64,000 nt of DNA from an uncultured Eubacteriales bacterium (GTDB taxonomy: Bacteria; Bacillota; Clostridia; Oscillospirales; Acutalibacteraceae). The notes under the pieces were generated by a model. That model worked only from the letters and a program-made list of their open reading frames with translations. It did not search any database and was not told where the DNA came from. Location of the stretch: contig CAKTDF010000007.1 of the NCBI GenBank assembly GCA_934541115.1, positions 25,235 to 89,234 of the forward strand, in the 5' to 3' direction. Shown one piece after another: positions 42,566 to 50,357 of the stretch. A program made the translations under genes and the position numbers. Every line of letters starts with the position of its first letter. Positions within the stretch are counted from its first letter, which is position 1.

Positions 42566-43515
42566 TGTCACTGCTCATTCAATATACATTACTTTACGCT
42601 TCCGTTCTGATTCTTGTTGCACTCGGCGGCTGTTTTTCAGAGCACTCCGGCGTTATCAACCTCGGTCTTGAGGGAATCATGGTCATGGGCGCTCTCGGCG
42701 GAACGCTGACAATGCGCTATCTTGCCTCGGCTTTTCCGGGAGCTCCGGCAATCGTTATTATTCTGCTTGTCATTCTTGTTGCGGCAGCTATAGGCGTTAT
42801 TTATTCTGTCCTGCTCGGTGTTGCCTGCATCAGCTTTAAGGCCGATCAAACGATAGTCGGCACCGCGCTCAACATTCTCGGCACTGCTGCCGCCACCGTT
42901 ATTGTCAAAGCAATCAACACCAAAGCGAACCCCGATAATGTTTCGTCGGTCGTTGAATATATCAAACCAAAGCAGGCGTTCATAGTCAACATCAAGGGCT
43001 TTGAATTCAACTGGTTCATGCTTGTTGCCTTTTTGCTCCTTGTTGTTTCATACATCACGCTTTACAAAACAAAGTTCGGTCTCAGACTCATGGCGTGCGG
43101 CGAACATCCGCAGGCTGCTGCCAGCGTTGGAGTCAACGTCTATAAAATGCGTTATGCCGGCGTACTCATTTCAGGCGCACTCGGCGGTCTCGGCGGAATA
43201 ATCTATGTCACCAGCGGCGTCAGTGAATGGAAATTTGAATACGGCGTTGCAGGCTTTGGTTTCCTTGCACTTGCGGTTATGATCTTCGGTCAGTGGAAAC
43301 CGACAAAAATAGCTCTCGCCGGTTTGCTGTTCGGCATGTTCAGAGCACTTTCAAACGTTTATTCCGGTATTGATTTCCTTGCATCGCTCAATATTCCCAG
43401 CGCGGTTTACAACATGATGCCTTACATCATCTCTCTCATTGTTCTTGCACTCACCTCAAAGAAATCAAGAGCTCCCAAGGCAGAGGGTATTCCGTATGAC
43501 AAGGGCAGCAGATAA
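42565..43515 (+). CDS. Nucleoside ABC importer permease 2 (NupQ/BmpF-like)
   Basis: 316 residues, BPD_transp_2 family. Seen: ALGGCFSEHSGVINLGLEGIMVMGALGG at 20-47, GVACISFKADQTIVGTALNIL, FGLRLMACGEHPQAAASVGVNVYKMRYAGVLISGALGG (cytoplasmic loop for ATPase contact), FGFLALAVMIFGQWKP. About nine hydrophobic segments. The start shares one base with the upstream stop (TAATG), with GGAGG just before it. Confidence 0.94.
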   Translation: MSLLIQYTLLYASVLILVALGGCFSEHSGVINLGLEGIMVMGALGGTLTMRYLASAFPGAPAIVIILLVILVAAAIGVIYSVLLGVACISFKADQTIVGTALNILGTAAATVIVKAINTKANPDNVSSVVEYIKPKQAFIVNIKGFEFNWFMLVAFLLLVVSYITLYKTKFGLRLMACGEHPQAAASVGVNVYKMRYAGVLISGALGGLGGIIYVTSGVSEWKFEYGVAGFGFLALAVMIFGQWKPTKIALAGLLFGMFRALSNVYSGIDFLASLNIPSAVYNMMPYIISLIVLALTSKKSRAPKAEGIPYDKGSR

Positions 43516-43538
43516 ACGTTCAGTCAATATTTAAAAGA

Positions 43539-43592
43539 AAAGAGAGAAAAGAGGGGTTTTCGCAAGCGAAAAATTCACGCTTTTCTCTCTTT
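43539..43592 (+). other. Nested hairpin in the gap before the pyrimidine phosphorylase gene
   Basis: Outer 13-bp purine/pyrimidine stem (43539-43551 with 43580-43592) enclosing a small stem TTTTCGC/GCGAAAA (43557-43563 with 43566-43572). There is no clean T-run, so it may be a processing or attenuating structure rather than a full terminator. Confidence 0.55.
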
Positions 43593-43620
43593 CTGCTTTC
43601 TTTAAGGAGATGTTTCAGTT

Positions 43621-44922
43621 ATGCGTATATATGACATTATTGCTCACAAAAGAGACGGACTTGAACTCACAGATGAAGAAATTGCTTTCTTTGTCAAAGG
43701 CTACACTGCGGGCGAAATCAAGGATTACCATGCCGCCGCACTTTTGATGGCGATTTATCTGCGCGGCATGACTGACCGCGAAACGGTCACTCTCACCAAT
43801 GAGATGGCGCACTCCGGAGATATGCTTGACCTTTCCCGCTGCCAGGGAGTCACCGTTGACAAGCACAGTACCGGTGGAGTTGGAGACAAAACGACTTTGG
43901 TCGTAGCCCCCGTTGTTGCTTCGCTCGGAGCAAAGGTTGCAAAAATGAGCGGCAGAGGTCTCGGTCACACCGGCGGAACAGTTGACAAGCTGGAATCAAT
44001 AAAGGGTTTCAGAACCGAGCTTACACCGGAGGAATTTATTGAACAGGTAAAAGATATAGGCATCTGCGTTGTCGGTCAGAGCGGTAATCTCGCCCCTGCG
44101 GATAAGCTGCTTTATTCTTTGCGCGACGCAACGGCAACAGTGGGTTCAATTCCGCTCATCGCCTCTTCAATAATGAGCAAGAAGCTCGCCGCCGGAGCAC
44201 ACTGCATTGTGCTCGATGTAAAAACCGGAAGCGGCGCCTTTATGAAAACAATTGAACAAGCCGAACAGCTTTCAAGAAAAATGGTTGATATAGGCGACGC
44301 CTGCGGAAGAAAGGTTGCGGCTCTGATAACAGACATGAACACTCCGCTCGGAAAAAATATCGGCAACACTCTTGAAGTTGCCGAGGCTGTTGAAGTTCTG
44401 AACGGCGGTGGTCCGGAGGATCTCAAAGAAGTCTGTGTTGCGCTCGCGTCGAACATCATCAGTCTCTCTGAAAACCTGCCGCTTGATGAGGCCGAAAAAG
44501 AAGTCCGCCGCGTTCTTTCAGACGGAACTGCTCTTTTAAAGCTTTGCGAAATGGTCAAAATGCAGGGCGGATCAGTGGCTCAGATTGCTGACACCGAGCT
44601 TTTGCCCAAAGCTGAATTTTGTCATGAGGTACTCTCCCAAAGGGATGGCTATATCAGCTTTATGGACGCAGAAAAAATTGGTTCTTCAAGCGTGATCCTT
44701 GGCGCCGGCAGAGTCAACAAGGGCGACCCGATCGATTGCACAGCCGGAATTATCCTCCACAAAAAGACCGGCGAATTTGTAAAGAAAGGCGACATACTCG
44801 CCGAGCTGTTTTCAAACGATGAAACAAAATTTGCCGACAGCGAGAAACTCTTTCTTTCTGCGCTTGAATTTTCCGAGGAAAAGCCTGTGCCTGTGCCTCT
44901 TATTTACAAAACAGTGAGATAA
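43621..44922 (+). CDS. pdp: Pyrimidine-nucleoside phosphorylase
   Basis: 433 residues, thymidine/pyrimidine phosphorylase family. Splits uridine, deoxyuridine and thymidine with phosphate. Seen: the N-terminal helical domain MRIYDIIAHKRDGLELTDEEI, the signature SGRGLGHTGGTVDKLESI (about 118-135), VDKHSTGGVGDKTTLVVAP (phosphate site), KKLAAGAHCIVLDVKTGSGAF and the C-terminal barrel-sandwich domain. The length and signature match Firmicutes Pdp; a DeoA (thymidine phosphorylase) assignment cannot be excluded. It is the last gene of the nucleoside locus and is followed by a terminator. Confidence 0.92.
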   Translation: MRIYDIIAHKRDGLELTDEEIAFFVKGYTAGEIKDYHAAALLMAIYLRGMTDRETVTLTNEMAHSGDMLDLSRCQGVTVDKHSTGGVGDKTTLVVAPVVASLGAKVAKMSGRGLGHTGGTVDKLESIKGFRTELTPEEFIEQVKDIGICVVGQSGNLAPADKLLYSLRDATATVGSIPLIASSIMSKKLAAGAHCIVLDVKTGSGAFMKTIEQAEQLSRKMVDIGDACGRKVAALITDMNTPLGKNIGNTLEVAEAVEVLNGGGPEDLKEVCVALASNIISLSENLPLDEAEKEVRRVLSDGTALLKLCEMVKMQGGSVAQIADTELLPKAEFCHEVLSQRDGYISFMDAEKIGSSSVILGAGRVNKGDPIDCTAGIILHKKTGEFVKKGDILAELFSNDETKFADSEKLFLSALEFSEEKPVPVPLIYKTVR

Positions 44923-44929
44923 ATTTTCA

Positions 44930-44967
44930 AAAAGCAAGGCGTACAGACTTGAATGCACCTTGCTTTT
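44930..44967 (+). terminator. Terminator of the nucleoside locus
   Basis: Perfect 10-bp stem AAAAGCAAGG/CCTTGCTTTT (44930-44939 with 44958-44967) with the T-run inside the 3' arm, just after the pdp stop. Confidence 0.8.
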
Positions 44968-45035
44968 GTGGTAAAATATGCTTGCAATTATGGGTACTAC
45001 TATGAAGCAGACCTCTGAAAAGGAGAAAAGAAAAA

Positions 45036-46406
45036 ATGAACATTCAGCTATTGGTCAAAAAACTGACTGCAGCCTTTGTTGCGCTGCTCATCTCGTGGGG
45101 CATTGTTGCCGCTCCCGAACTTCCGCAGGAAGGCGTTAAAGCAGACGCCTCGCTCGTTTTTGCAGACAGCGATGCAGGCTGTGCCGAGGGTACGCTCACA
45201 GTTACCGCAAATTTTGACGGTAAATATAACGTATTTTGGGGAGACGCAAACGGTGAAAAGCTCTCATCAAGCTCAAAAAACGGCAAAGAGATCACATATT
45301 CCTACTTCGCCGAAGTTGACGTTGAAAACGGCACGGGCGTTTTGAAATTGAACAGCTTTCTTGCCATTCCTCAGGGAGCTGAAAGCACCCTGCTTTATTA
45401 CGGCGATGAGTTGCTTGACACAGACGCTCTTCCGGCAGAAAAAATTGCCGATTACGGCGAAAAGGTTTATTCCTTCGGTGCGCTCAGCGATGTTCACTAT
45501 AACCGCTATTCAAAAGAGTCCAAAGACGATGCCGCCGTTGCATTTCCCAATGCCATGAACTTCCTTGAAGATATGGGCGTTTCACTCGTCGGCATGTGCG
45601 GAGACCTTTCATTTGCCGGTGAGAGCAGTGCATTCAAAAATGTCGGCGAGGTTGCTTCAAGATATTCTTTCCCGACTTTCACCTGCCGCGGAAACCACGA
45701 CTGCGGAAACAAGTTTAACCTCAAAGCATGGCAGAAATATCTGAACAAAGGCGTTTATTCAGAAGAAAAGCTCCCGGGCGTTCTTGATGTTGCAGACAAC
45801 GGCTATGACTTTGTTTACTCCGGAGAGGAAACTCACGGTGATGTTTTCATCTTCTTCTCTCAGATTTCCGGCGTCTATGCCCCCGGTGTAAAGCTTGTTA
45901 CAGACAAGCAGCTCGACTGGCTTTCAAATCAGTTTGAAACCTATAAGGACAAGCGCGTTTATCTCTTCTTCCACACATTCTTCAACGCTCCCACAGGCAA
46001 AGGTGCCATGGGCGAGGGCAACCTCATCAATGACTACGGTATTTCATATTCCCTCCCCTATTTCAAGGGAAACAAAGATGAAAAGCGCTTCAGAAGTCTC
46101 CTTGAGGAATACAAGAATGTAACATTCTTCAACGGTCACTCACACTTCACTTATGCTATGCAGAGCTACAATCCGCAGCTTAACATTTCAGATTACAACG
46201 GAACAACAGCAACGATGGTTCATGTCTCCAGTGTTACCGCTCCGAGAACAACGGGCATCCTTCAACCTAAACTCACCTCAAATCCCGGAAAGATGAGCGA
46301 GGGTCTTTACATCACCGTTTACCCGACATACATAATTGTTACGGCATGCGACTTCTTCTCAGGTCAGTTCCTTGCCTATGCAAATTACAGAATTGATATG
46401 AAATAA
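45036..46406 (+). CDS. Secreted calcineurin-like metallophosphoesterase
   Basis: 456 residues. N-terminal signal peptide (MNIQLLVKKLTAAFVALLIS, hydrophobic to about 24, Ala-rich site near 38). A small beta-domain (about 45-130) precedes the phosphoesterase core with the classic ligand motifs in order: SDVHYNRY (DxH, about 152), GMCGDLSFAG (GD), TCRGNHDCG (GNHD), FFHTFF, and FNGHSHFTY (GHxH, about 370). A dinuclear metal centre is expected. It may act outside the cell on nucleotides or phosphate esters; its position after the nucleoside locus makes a 5'-nucleotidase-like role attractive but unproven, and its own terminator and RBS (AAGGAG) argue for separate control. Confidence 0.88.
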   Translation: MNIQLLVKKLTAAFVALLISWGIVAAPELPQEGVKADASLVFADSDAGCAEGTLTVTANFDGKYNVFWGDANGEKLSSSSKNGKEITYSYFAEVDVENGTGVLKLNSFLAIPQGAESTLLYYGDELLDTDALPAEKIADYGEKVYSFGALSDVHYNRYSKESKDDAAVAFPNAMNFLEDMGVSLVGMCGDLSFAGESSAFKNVGEVASRYSFPTFTCRGNHDCGNKFNLKAWQKYLNKGVYSEEKLPGVLDVADNGYDFVYSGEETHGDVFIFFSQISGVYAPGVKLVTDKQLDWLSNQFETYKDKRVYLFFHTFFNAPTGKGAMGEGNLINDYGISYSLPYFKGNKDEKRFRSLLEEYKNVTFFNGHSHFTYAMQSYNPQLNISDYNGTTATMVHVSSVTAPRTTGILQPKLTSNPGKMSEGLYITVYPTYIIVTACDFFSGQFLAYANYRIDMK

Positions 46407-46431
46407 CCGCATTCAGCACAAAATAAAAATC

Positions 46432-46490
46432 AAAAGACTATATTTCGTTAGGCTCATAAGATAAAGCCTAATCTGAAATATAGTCTTTTT
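46432..46490. terminator. Bidirectional terminator between metallophosphoesterase and amidohydrolase
   Basis: A 15-bp stem (46432-46446 with 46475-46489) with an inner AGGCT/AGCCT stem; AAAA on the left and TTTTT on the right serve both converging genes. Confidence 0.85.
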
Positions 46491-46585
46491 GGTTGCTAAA
46501 GCAAAAATCAGTTGAATTTGATGCGGTTTTTGAGACAAATCCCGTCGATGCCGTGCGCAAAACCATGGCAATTTGTACGGTAACT

Positions 46586-47671
46586 TTATGCAAAAACAAT
46601 TGAATATAGTTTTGAAATTACCGTTCTCACAGCACGGCGTGTACGCTCCGGAAACGTCAGCGGTTTATTGGTATAGCTGACTGAATTGCCTTGAACATTT
46701 ATATTCAAAATATTCTTCAGTCGAGGGACAAGGCGCACCGCATTAAAGGTGAAAACGTTTTCTTTATCCGCCTTGCTCAAACCGGAAACGCTTTCAAGTC
46801 CGCCTGTTTGGGCAATGCAGGCTATGTCGGGTGTATACGGCGCGTCTGAACCGTAAAGCAAATTTTCAACGCTCACGTCAAGCAAAAGATCGCGGAGCTG
46901 CTTGTTGAGCGGAAAGCCCGCAATATCAAAGTACACTCGCTTCATATCGGATTTATAATCGATCGGTGCCGGAACGGAAAGCCCCGCTCTGAACTGCATT
47001 GCAAAACCGTTGATTCTGTCTGAAAGAATCGGCAAAAATGCGCCCGCATGAGGAAAAATCCACTTTATGTTGGGGAATCTTGAAAAAATATTGTTCATTA
47101 CCATGTTGGTAAATGTTCTTGTTGTGTCCATGAAAAACTCCATAGCAGGAATCGGAAGCTCCGAATTTACACCGTTAGGCAATCCGGCAGGCTTTACCGG
47201 ATGAACAGCAATTACAACTCCGACCGAGTCAAGGTATGCCATAAGTCTGTCATAACGCTTGTCTCCGAGATAAACGCCGGCATAATGTGTTGAAAGACCA
47301 AAGCCGTCAGCCTTGAGCGTTTCAAGTGCATAGCGCGCCTCCTTTATAGCTGCATCCTCATGCGGCAGCGGCAGAGAGGCAAACAGCCCAAAACGGTCGG
47401 TGTGCCCGCTCACTATTTGAGCGCCCTCATCATTGACTTTATGCACAAGACTGATCTCTTTTTCCTTTTCTGCTTTTGAGAGATTAGGAGAAGATACCGA
47501 AAGAAAAGCAAAAGCAATGCCAAGCTTATCCATAAGTTTTATATGTCCCTCGGCGCTCCATTTTGGCGTTGGAAAATCGTCCGGCTTGCTGCCCTCATAT
47601 TCGGCAAGGTATTCATAGTATGTTTTTGAAAGAAAATGTGAATGAAAATCTACCTTTTGATTGTAAATCAA
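46586..47671 (-). CDS. Amidohydrolase family 2 (ACMSD/6-methylsalicylate decarboxylase-like)
   Basis: 361 residues. Metal-dependent TIM-barrel protein. Seen: HxH at residues 10-12 (KVDFHSHFLSK), AVHPVKPAG (about 190), IFPHAGAF (about 240) and the Asp in LLYGSDAPYTP (about 295); ARYALETLKADGFGLSTHYAG and the NMVMNNIFSRFPNIKW segment are typical of decarboxylase/hydrolase members. The start is TTG at 47671: AAAGGAGG lies 7 nt upstream and no ATG is suitably placed. It is divergent from a TetR regulator and probably controlled by it. Substrate unknown; an aromatic or enol-type compound is the family habit. Confidence 0.85.
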   Translation of the reverse strand: MIYNQKVDFHSHFLSKTYYEYLAEYEGSKPDDFPTPKWSAEGHIKLMDKLGIAFAFLSVSSPNLSKAEKEKEISLVHKVNDEGAQIVSGHTDRFGLFASLPLPHEDAAIKEARYALETLKADGFGLSTHYAGVYLGDKRYDRLMAYLDSVGVVIAVHPVKPAGLPNGVNSELPIPAMEFFMDTTRTFTNMVMNNIFSRFPNIKWIFPHAGAFLPILSDRINGFAMQFRAGLSVPAPIDYKSDMKRVYFDIAGFPLNKQLRDLLLDVSVENLLYGSDAPYTPDIACIAQTGGLESVSGLSKADKENVFTFNAVRLVPRLKNILNINVQGNSVSYTNKPLTFPERTRRAVRTVISKLYSIVFA

Positions 47672-47698
47672 AGATATTCCTCCTTTAAGCTCGAACAG

Positions 47699-47751
47699 CT
47701 GTTGAACTTTGTCAACAGTTTTATTATAATAGCTGCAACAACACACTTCAA
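47699..47751. promoter_or_regulatory. Face-to-face promoters and palindromic operator between amidohydrolase and tetR
   Basis: Minus promoter: TTGAAG (47746-47751), 17-bp spacer, TATAAT (47723-47728). Plus promoter: TTGAAC (47702-47707), 17-bp spacer, TATAAT (47725-47730). The two -10 boxes overlap. The perfect palindrome CTGTTGA-N6-TCAACAG (47699-47718) covers the plus -35 and the minus transcription start, so one bound dimer could block both. Further TTGAA/TTCAA half-sites lie at about 47764-47790. Confidence 0.75.
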
Positions 47752-47810
47752 AATATAAATCGCTTTGAAAATGTTCAAAAACGTTCAAAATGCAAAGGAG
47801 TTGTCTGATT

Positions 47811-48389
47811 TTGTCAAACAAAGGAAAAGCCGAGTACCGCAGTTCTCTACGTTCAAAGGAACTTATAAGAAAAGCATTTTCAGAAATGCTTCAAAAAAAG
47901 CCTGCCGATAAAATTACGGTAACAGACATCGTTTCCGCCGCAAACATAAACCGCGGAACCTTTTATGCTCATTACTCCAACATAAACGAACTGGTTCTTT
48001 CAATCGAAAACGAGTTTTCTTCAAAGCTTTGCGGCGCGCTTGAAAAGCTTGACGTTTTCAATCAAGAGCTCTCGGTACATGAAGTCATTGCCGAACTGAC
48101 AGGATACCTTGAAGAAAACAAAAAACTTTGCAAAGAGCTTTTGATTTTAGGCAATGCGAATTCCTTTACATTAGAGCTGCAAAAGGTTTTCACAAAGTAC
48201 ATGGAGCAAAACACAAAAATTGATGAAAGCGTTCGACGTTCCGCGCAATTCGCGGTCAGGTCGCGCTTTTTTTCAGCCGGAATTGCGGGCACCTATGCGG
48301 CATATCTGAACGATGAAATTGAAATGCCTGCCGAAGAACTGAATGCACTTCTGAGCAGCATGATTCTGCGCAATTCTCTTTTTGTCTGA
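47811..48389 (+). CDS. TetR/AcrR-family transcriptional regulator
   Basis: 192 residues. N-terminal HTH of the TetR type: SKELIRKAFSEMLQKKPADKITVTDIVSAANINRGTFYAHYSNINELV (about 14-62), with the recognition helix in NRGTFYAHY. The C-terminal ligand domain is all-helical and not specific. The start is TTG at 47811 because AAAGGAG (47793-47799) precedes it; the longer frame from ATG 47790 would place that site inside the gene. It probably represses itself and the divergent amidohydrolase through the palindrome at 47699-47718, and perhaps the MATE gene downstream. A terminator follows. Confidence 0.88.
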   Translation: MSNKGKAEYRSSLRSKELIRKAFSEMLQKKPADKITVTDIVSAANINRGTFYAHYSNINELVLSIENEFSSKLCGALEKLDVFNQELSVHEVIAELTGYLEENKKLCKELLILGNANSFTLELQKVFTKYMEQNTKIDESVRRSAQFAVRSRFFSAGIAGTYAAYLNDEIEMPAEELNALLSSMILRNSLFV

Positions 48390-48470
48390 GATTTTACAAC
48401 GGTTCTTTTAAGCTGAGGAGAACCGTGGAGAGTAGAACGCAGCTTATGCATTTAAAACCTGCCGAAAAAT

Positions 48471-48495
48471 AAAAGCCATACGGCTTTTGTTTTGT
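48471..48495 (+). terminator. Terminator behind tetR
   Basis: 7-bp stem AAAAGCC/GGCTTTT (48471-48477 with 48482-48488) followed by GTTTTGT. A second hairpin, ACGGTTCT/AGAACCGT, lies at 48399-48426. Confidence 0.7.
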
Positions 48496-48497
48496 AT

Positions 48498-48563
48498 CTT
48501 GTCAACAAAGTTCAAGAATTTGTCTCGCTCTTGCTTGACATTTTTCGGCTGAAAGCATATAAC
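48498..48563 (+). promoter_or_regulatory. MATE promoter with operator-like element
   Basis: Promoter: TTGACA (48535-48540), 17-bp spacer, TATAAC (48558-48563). Just upstream, CTTGTCAACAAAGTTCAAG (48498-48516) shares the 10-bp core CAAAGTTCAA and half-site GTCAAC with the inverted complement of the tetR operator at 47699-47718. Confidence 0.65.
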
Positions 48564-48605
48564 ATTGTCGTTGAATTCAAATTTTAATATTTAAGGATAG
48601 ACGTT

Positions 48606-49994
48606 ATGGAAAAAGTAAAAAAGAAAAAGGATCTTGATATGCTGAACGGCACGCTTTGGAACAAGCTCGTTCTCTTTGCGCTGCCCGTTGCTGCCACCGC
48701 TCTGCTTGAACAGCTTTTCAATGCCTCAGATATTGCAGTAGTAGGCAACTTTACCGGCGAACTAAAAACGGTTGCCGTAGCCGCCGTTGGCGCGAACACC
48801 TCGCTTATCGGTCTGCTGGTGAACCTTTTTGTCGGAATCGCACTCGGCGCAAACGTTGTTATTGCCAATGCTATCGGCAGAGATGACAAACCTACCGTTC
48901 AAAAAGCGGTTCACACTTCAATAATAATAGCGGTTGTCGGCGGCATTCTGATTGCAGGCATCGGAGAGCTTTTGGCAGAGCCGGTGTTGAGTCTTCTCGG
49001 CGTTCCGTCAGATGTTTTTCCGTATGCGCTGATGTATCTCAGAATATATCTGCTCGGTATGCCTGTAATTTTGCTTTATAACTTTGAGGCAGCAATCTTC
49101 CGCAGTGTCGGCGACACAAAAATCCCGCTTGCCGCCCTCGCCTGCTCAGGCGTTCTCAATGTCCTTTTGAATCTCTTTTTTGTCATCGTTTTGAAAATGA
49201 CGGTCAACGGCGTTGCAATTGCAACGGTTATTTCAAATGCTGTCAGCTCTGCAATTCTCTTGCTGATTCTGCTCAGAACAGATAAATGCATACGCTTTGA
49301 ATTTAAAAAGCTCCGTTTTGATTTTTACTGCTTCAAGCGAATTATGAAAATCGGTTTGCCGTCAGGCATTCAAAGCTCTATGTTTTCCGTTTCAAACATA
49401 ATAATTCAAGGGGCAATTAACTCACTCGGCACAGTTGTGATGGCGGCATCAAGCGCAGCCTGCAATGTTGAGCTTTTTGCATATTTTGTTCTCAATGCAT
49501 TCAGCCAGGCGTGCACGACCTTTGTCGGTCAGAATTACGGAGCCGGAAAGATTGACCGATGCAAAAAAACGCTTGCCCTCTCGCTCATTGAGGACGCGGT
49601 TGCAACGGCAACGGCAATTGCACTTGTTCTGCTTTCGGGCAGATTCATGCTTTCAATTTTCAACAGCGATCCCGAGGTCGTTGAAATCGGCTATACACGG
49701 CTGAAAATACTCTTTTTTGCATACGCTTTCACCATGACATACGAGGTCATTTCCGGATATCTGCGCGGTTTTGGTATATCTCTCACACCGGCTGTTATAG
49801 TAATGGTTGGAATATGCGTTGTGAGAATAATATGGATAAAAACCGTTTTTCCGGTATACCACACGTTCAACACAATCATGATAGCCTACCCGGTCAGTCT
49901 TTGCATAACCGCAATCATGATGTCTGTTGCTTTACTGATTTATCGTCCGGCAAAAAATCACAGTAAGGTCAACGCAAAATACACAAATTTGTAA
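48606..49994 (+). CDS. MATE-family multidrug/metabolite exporter
   Basis: 462 residues, about twelve hydrophobic segments in two six-helix halves. Seen: LFALPVAATALLEQLFNASDIAVVGNFTG at the start of half 1 and MKIGLPSGIQSSMFSVSNIIIQGAINSLG at the start of half 2, which is the internal repeat of the family; also TTFVGQNYGAGKIDRCKKTL. MATE proteins export drugs or cell products in exchange for H+ or Na+. The linked TetR regulator and shared operator-like sequence suggest induction by a toxic substrate, perhaps the same compound handled by the amidohydrolase. Confidence 0.92.
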   Translation: MEKVKKKKDLDMLNGTLWNKLVLFALPVAATALLEQLFNASDIAVVGNFTGELKTVAVAAVGANTSLIGLLVNLFVGIALGANVVIANAIGRDDKPTVQKAVHTSIIIAVVGGILIAGIGELLAEPVLSLLGVPSDVFPYALMYLRIYLLGMPVILLYNFEAAIFRSVGDTKIPLAALACSGVLNVLLNLFFVIVLKMTVNGVAIATVISNAVSSAILLLILLRTDKCIRFEFKKLRFDFYCFKRIMKIGLPSGIQSSMFSVSNIIIQGAINSLGTVVMAASSAACNVELFAYFVLNAFSQACTTFVGQNYGAGKIDRCKKTLALSLIEDAVATATAIALVLLSGRFMLSIFNSDPEVVEIGYTRLKILFFAYAFTMTYEVISGYLRGFGISLTPAVIVMVGICVVRIIWIKTVFPVYHTFNTIMIAYPVSLCITAIMMSVALLIYRPAKNHSKVNAKYTNL

Positions 49995-50000
49995 AAAATA

Positions 50001-50030
50001 TTGACATTTAATTGTCACATTGTGTATAAT
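50001..50030 (+). promoter_or_regulatory. Promoter of the lysine riboswitch transcript
   Basis: TTGACA (50001-50006), 18-bp spacer, TATAAT (50025-50030), just upstream of the riboswitch aptamer. Confidence 0.8.
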
Positions 50031-50034
50031 CTTT

Positions 50035-50318
50035 TCGATAGAGGCGCGGGGCTTATCAGTATTTTTCGCCAGTCACCCGGAGACGCTAAACGAAAAAGAA
50101 AGGAATCCCTGCCGAAGCTGTAATCACTTTCGGGAGTGGTTTTGGGTTCTGCAAAACAGTTCTCATTAGGTTTGAATATCGGTTCCGGTATTTTTAGCCT
50201 ACTCAGCTGGGCATTAGGATAATATCCTGATGACTGTCGCTTTGAGCGGAGAGCTGTCGCAAAGATATTTTTCTCTTTGTTTTTGTGAGGTCGCTCTTTT
50301 TGCGGCCTCTGTTTTTTT
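50035..50318 (+). promoter_or_regulatory. Lysine riboswitch (L box) with terminator
   Basis: The leader carries the conserved L-box blocks in order: AGAGGCGCGGGG, ATCAGTA, the CCTGCCGAAG loop, AGCTGGGCATTAGG and GATGACTGTCGC (about 50038-50250). It ends in hairpins: CAAAGA/TCTTTG followed by TTTTTG, and the stronger GAGGTCGC/GCGGCCTC (50287-50294 with 50302-50309) followed by TGTTTTTTT. Lysine binding should favour termination and switch off the transporter. Confidence 0.93.
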
Positions 50319-50357
50319 GAACGAAAGAGAAAGGAAAAACATTTTCAGGAGGACAAA

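Noticed and set aside
44968..45035. Possible promoter TTGCTT-17-TGCAAT before the metallophosphoesterase
   Set aside because: The -35 lies inside the terminator stem and the -10 is poor; not strong enough to list.
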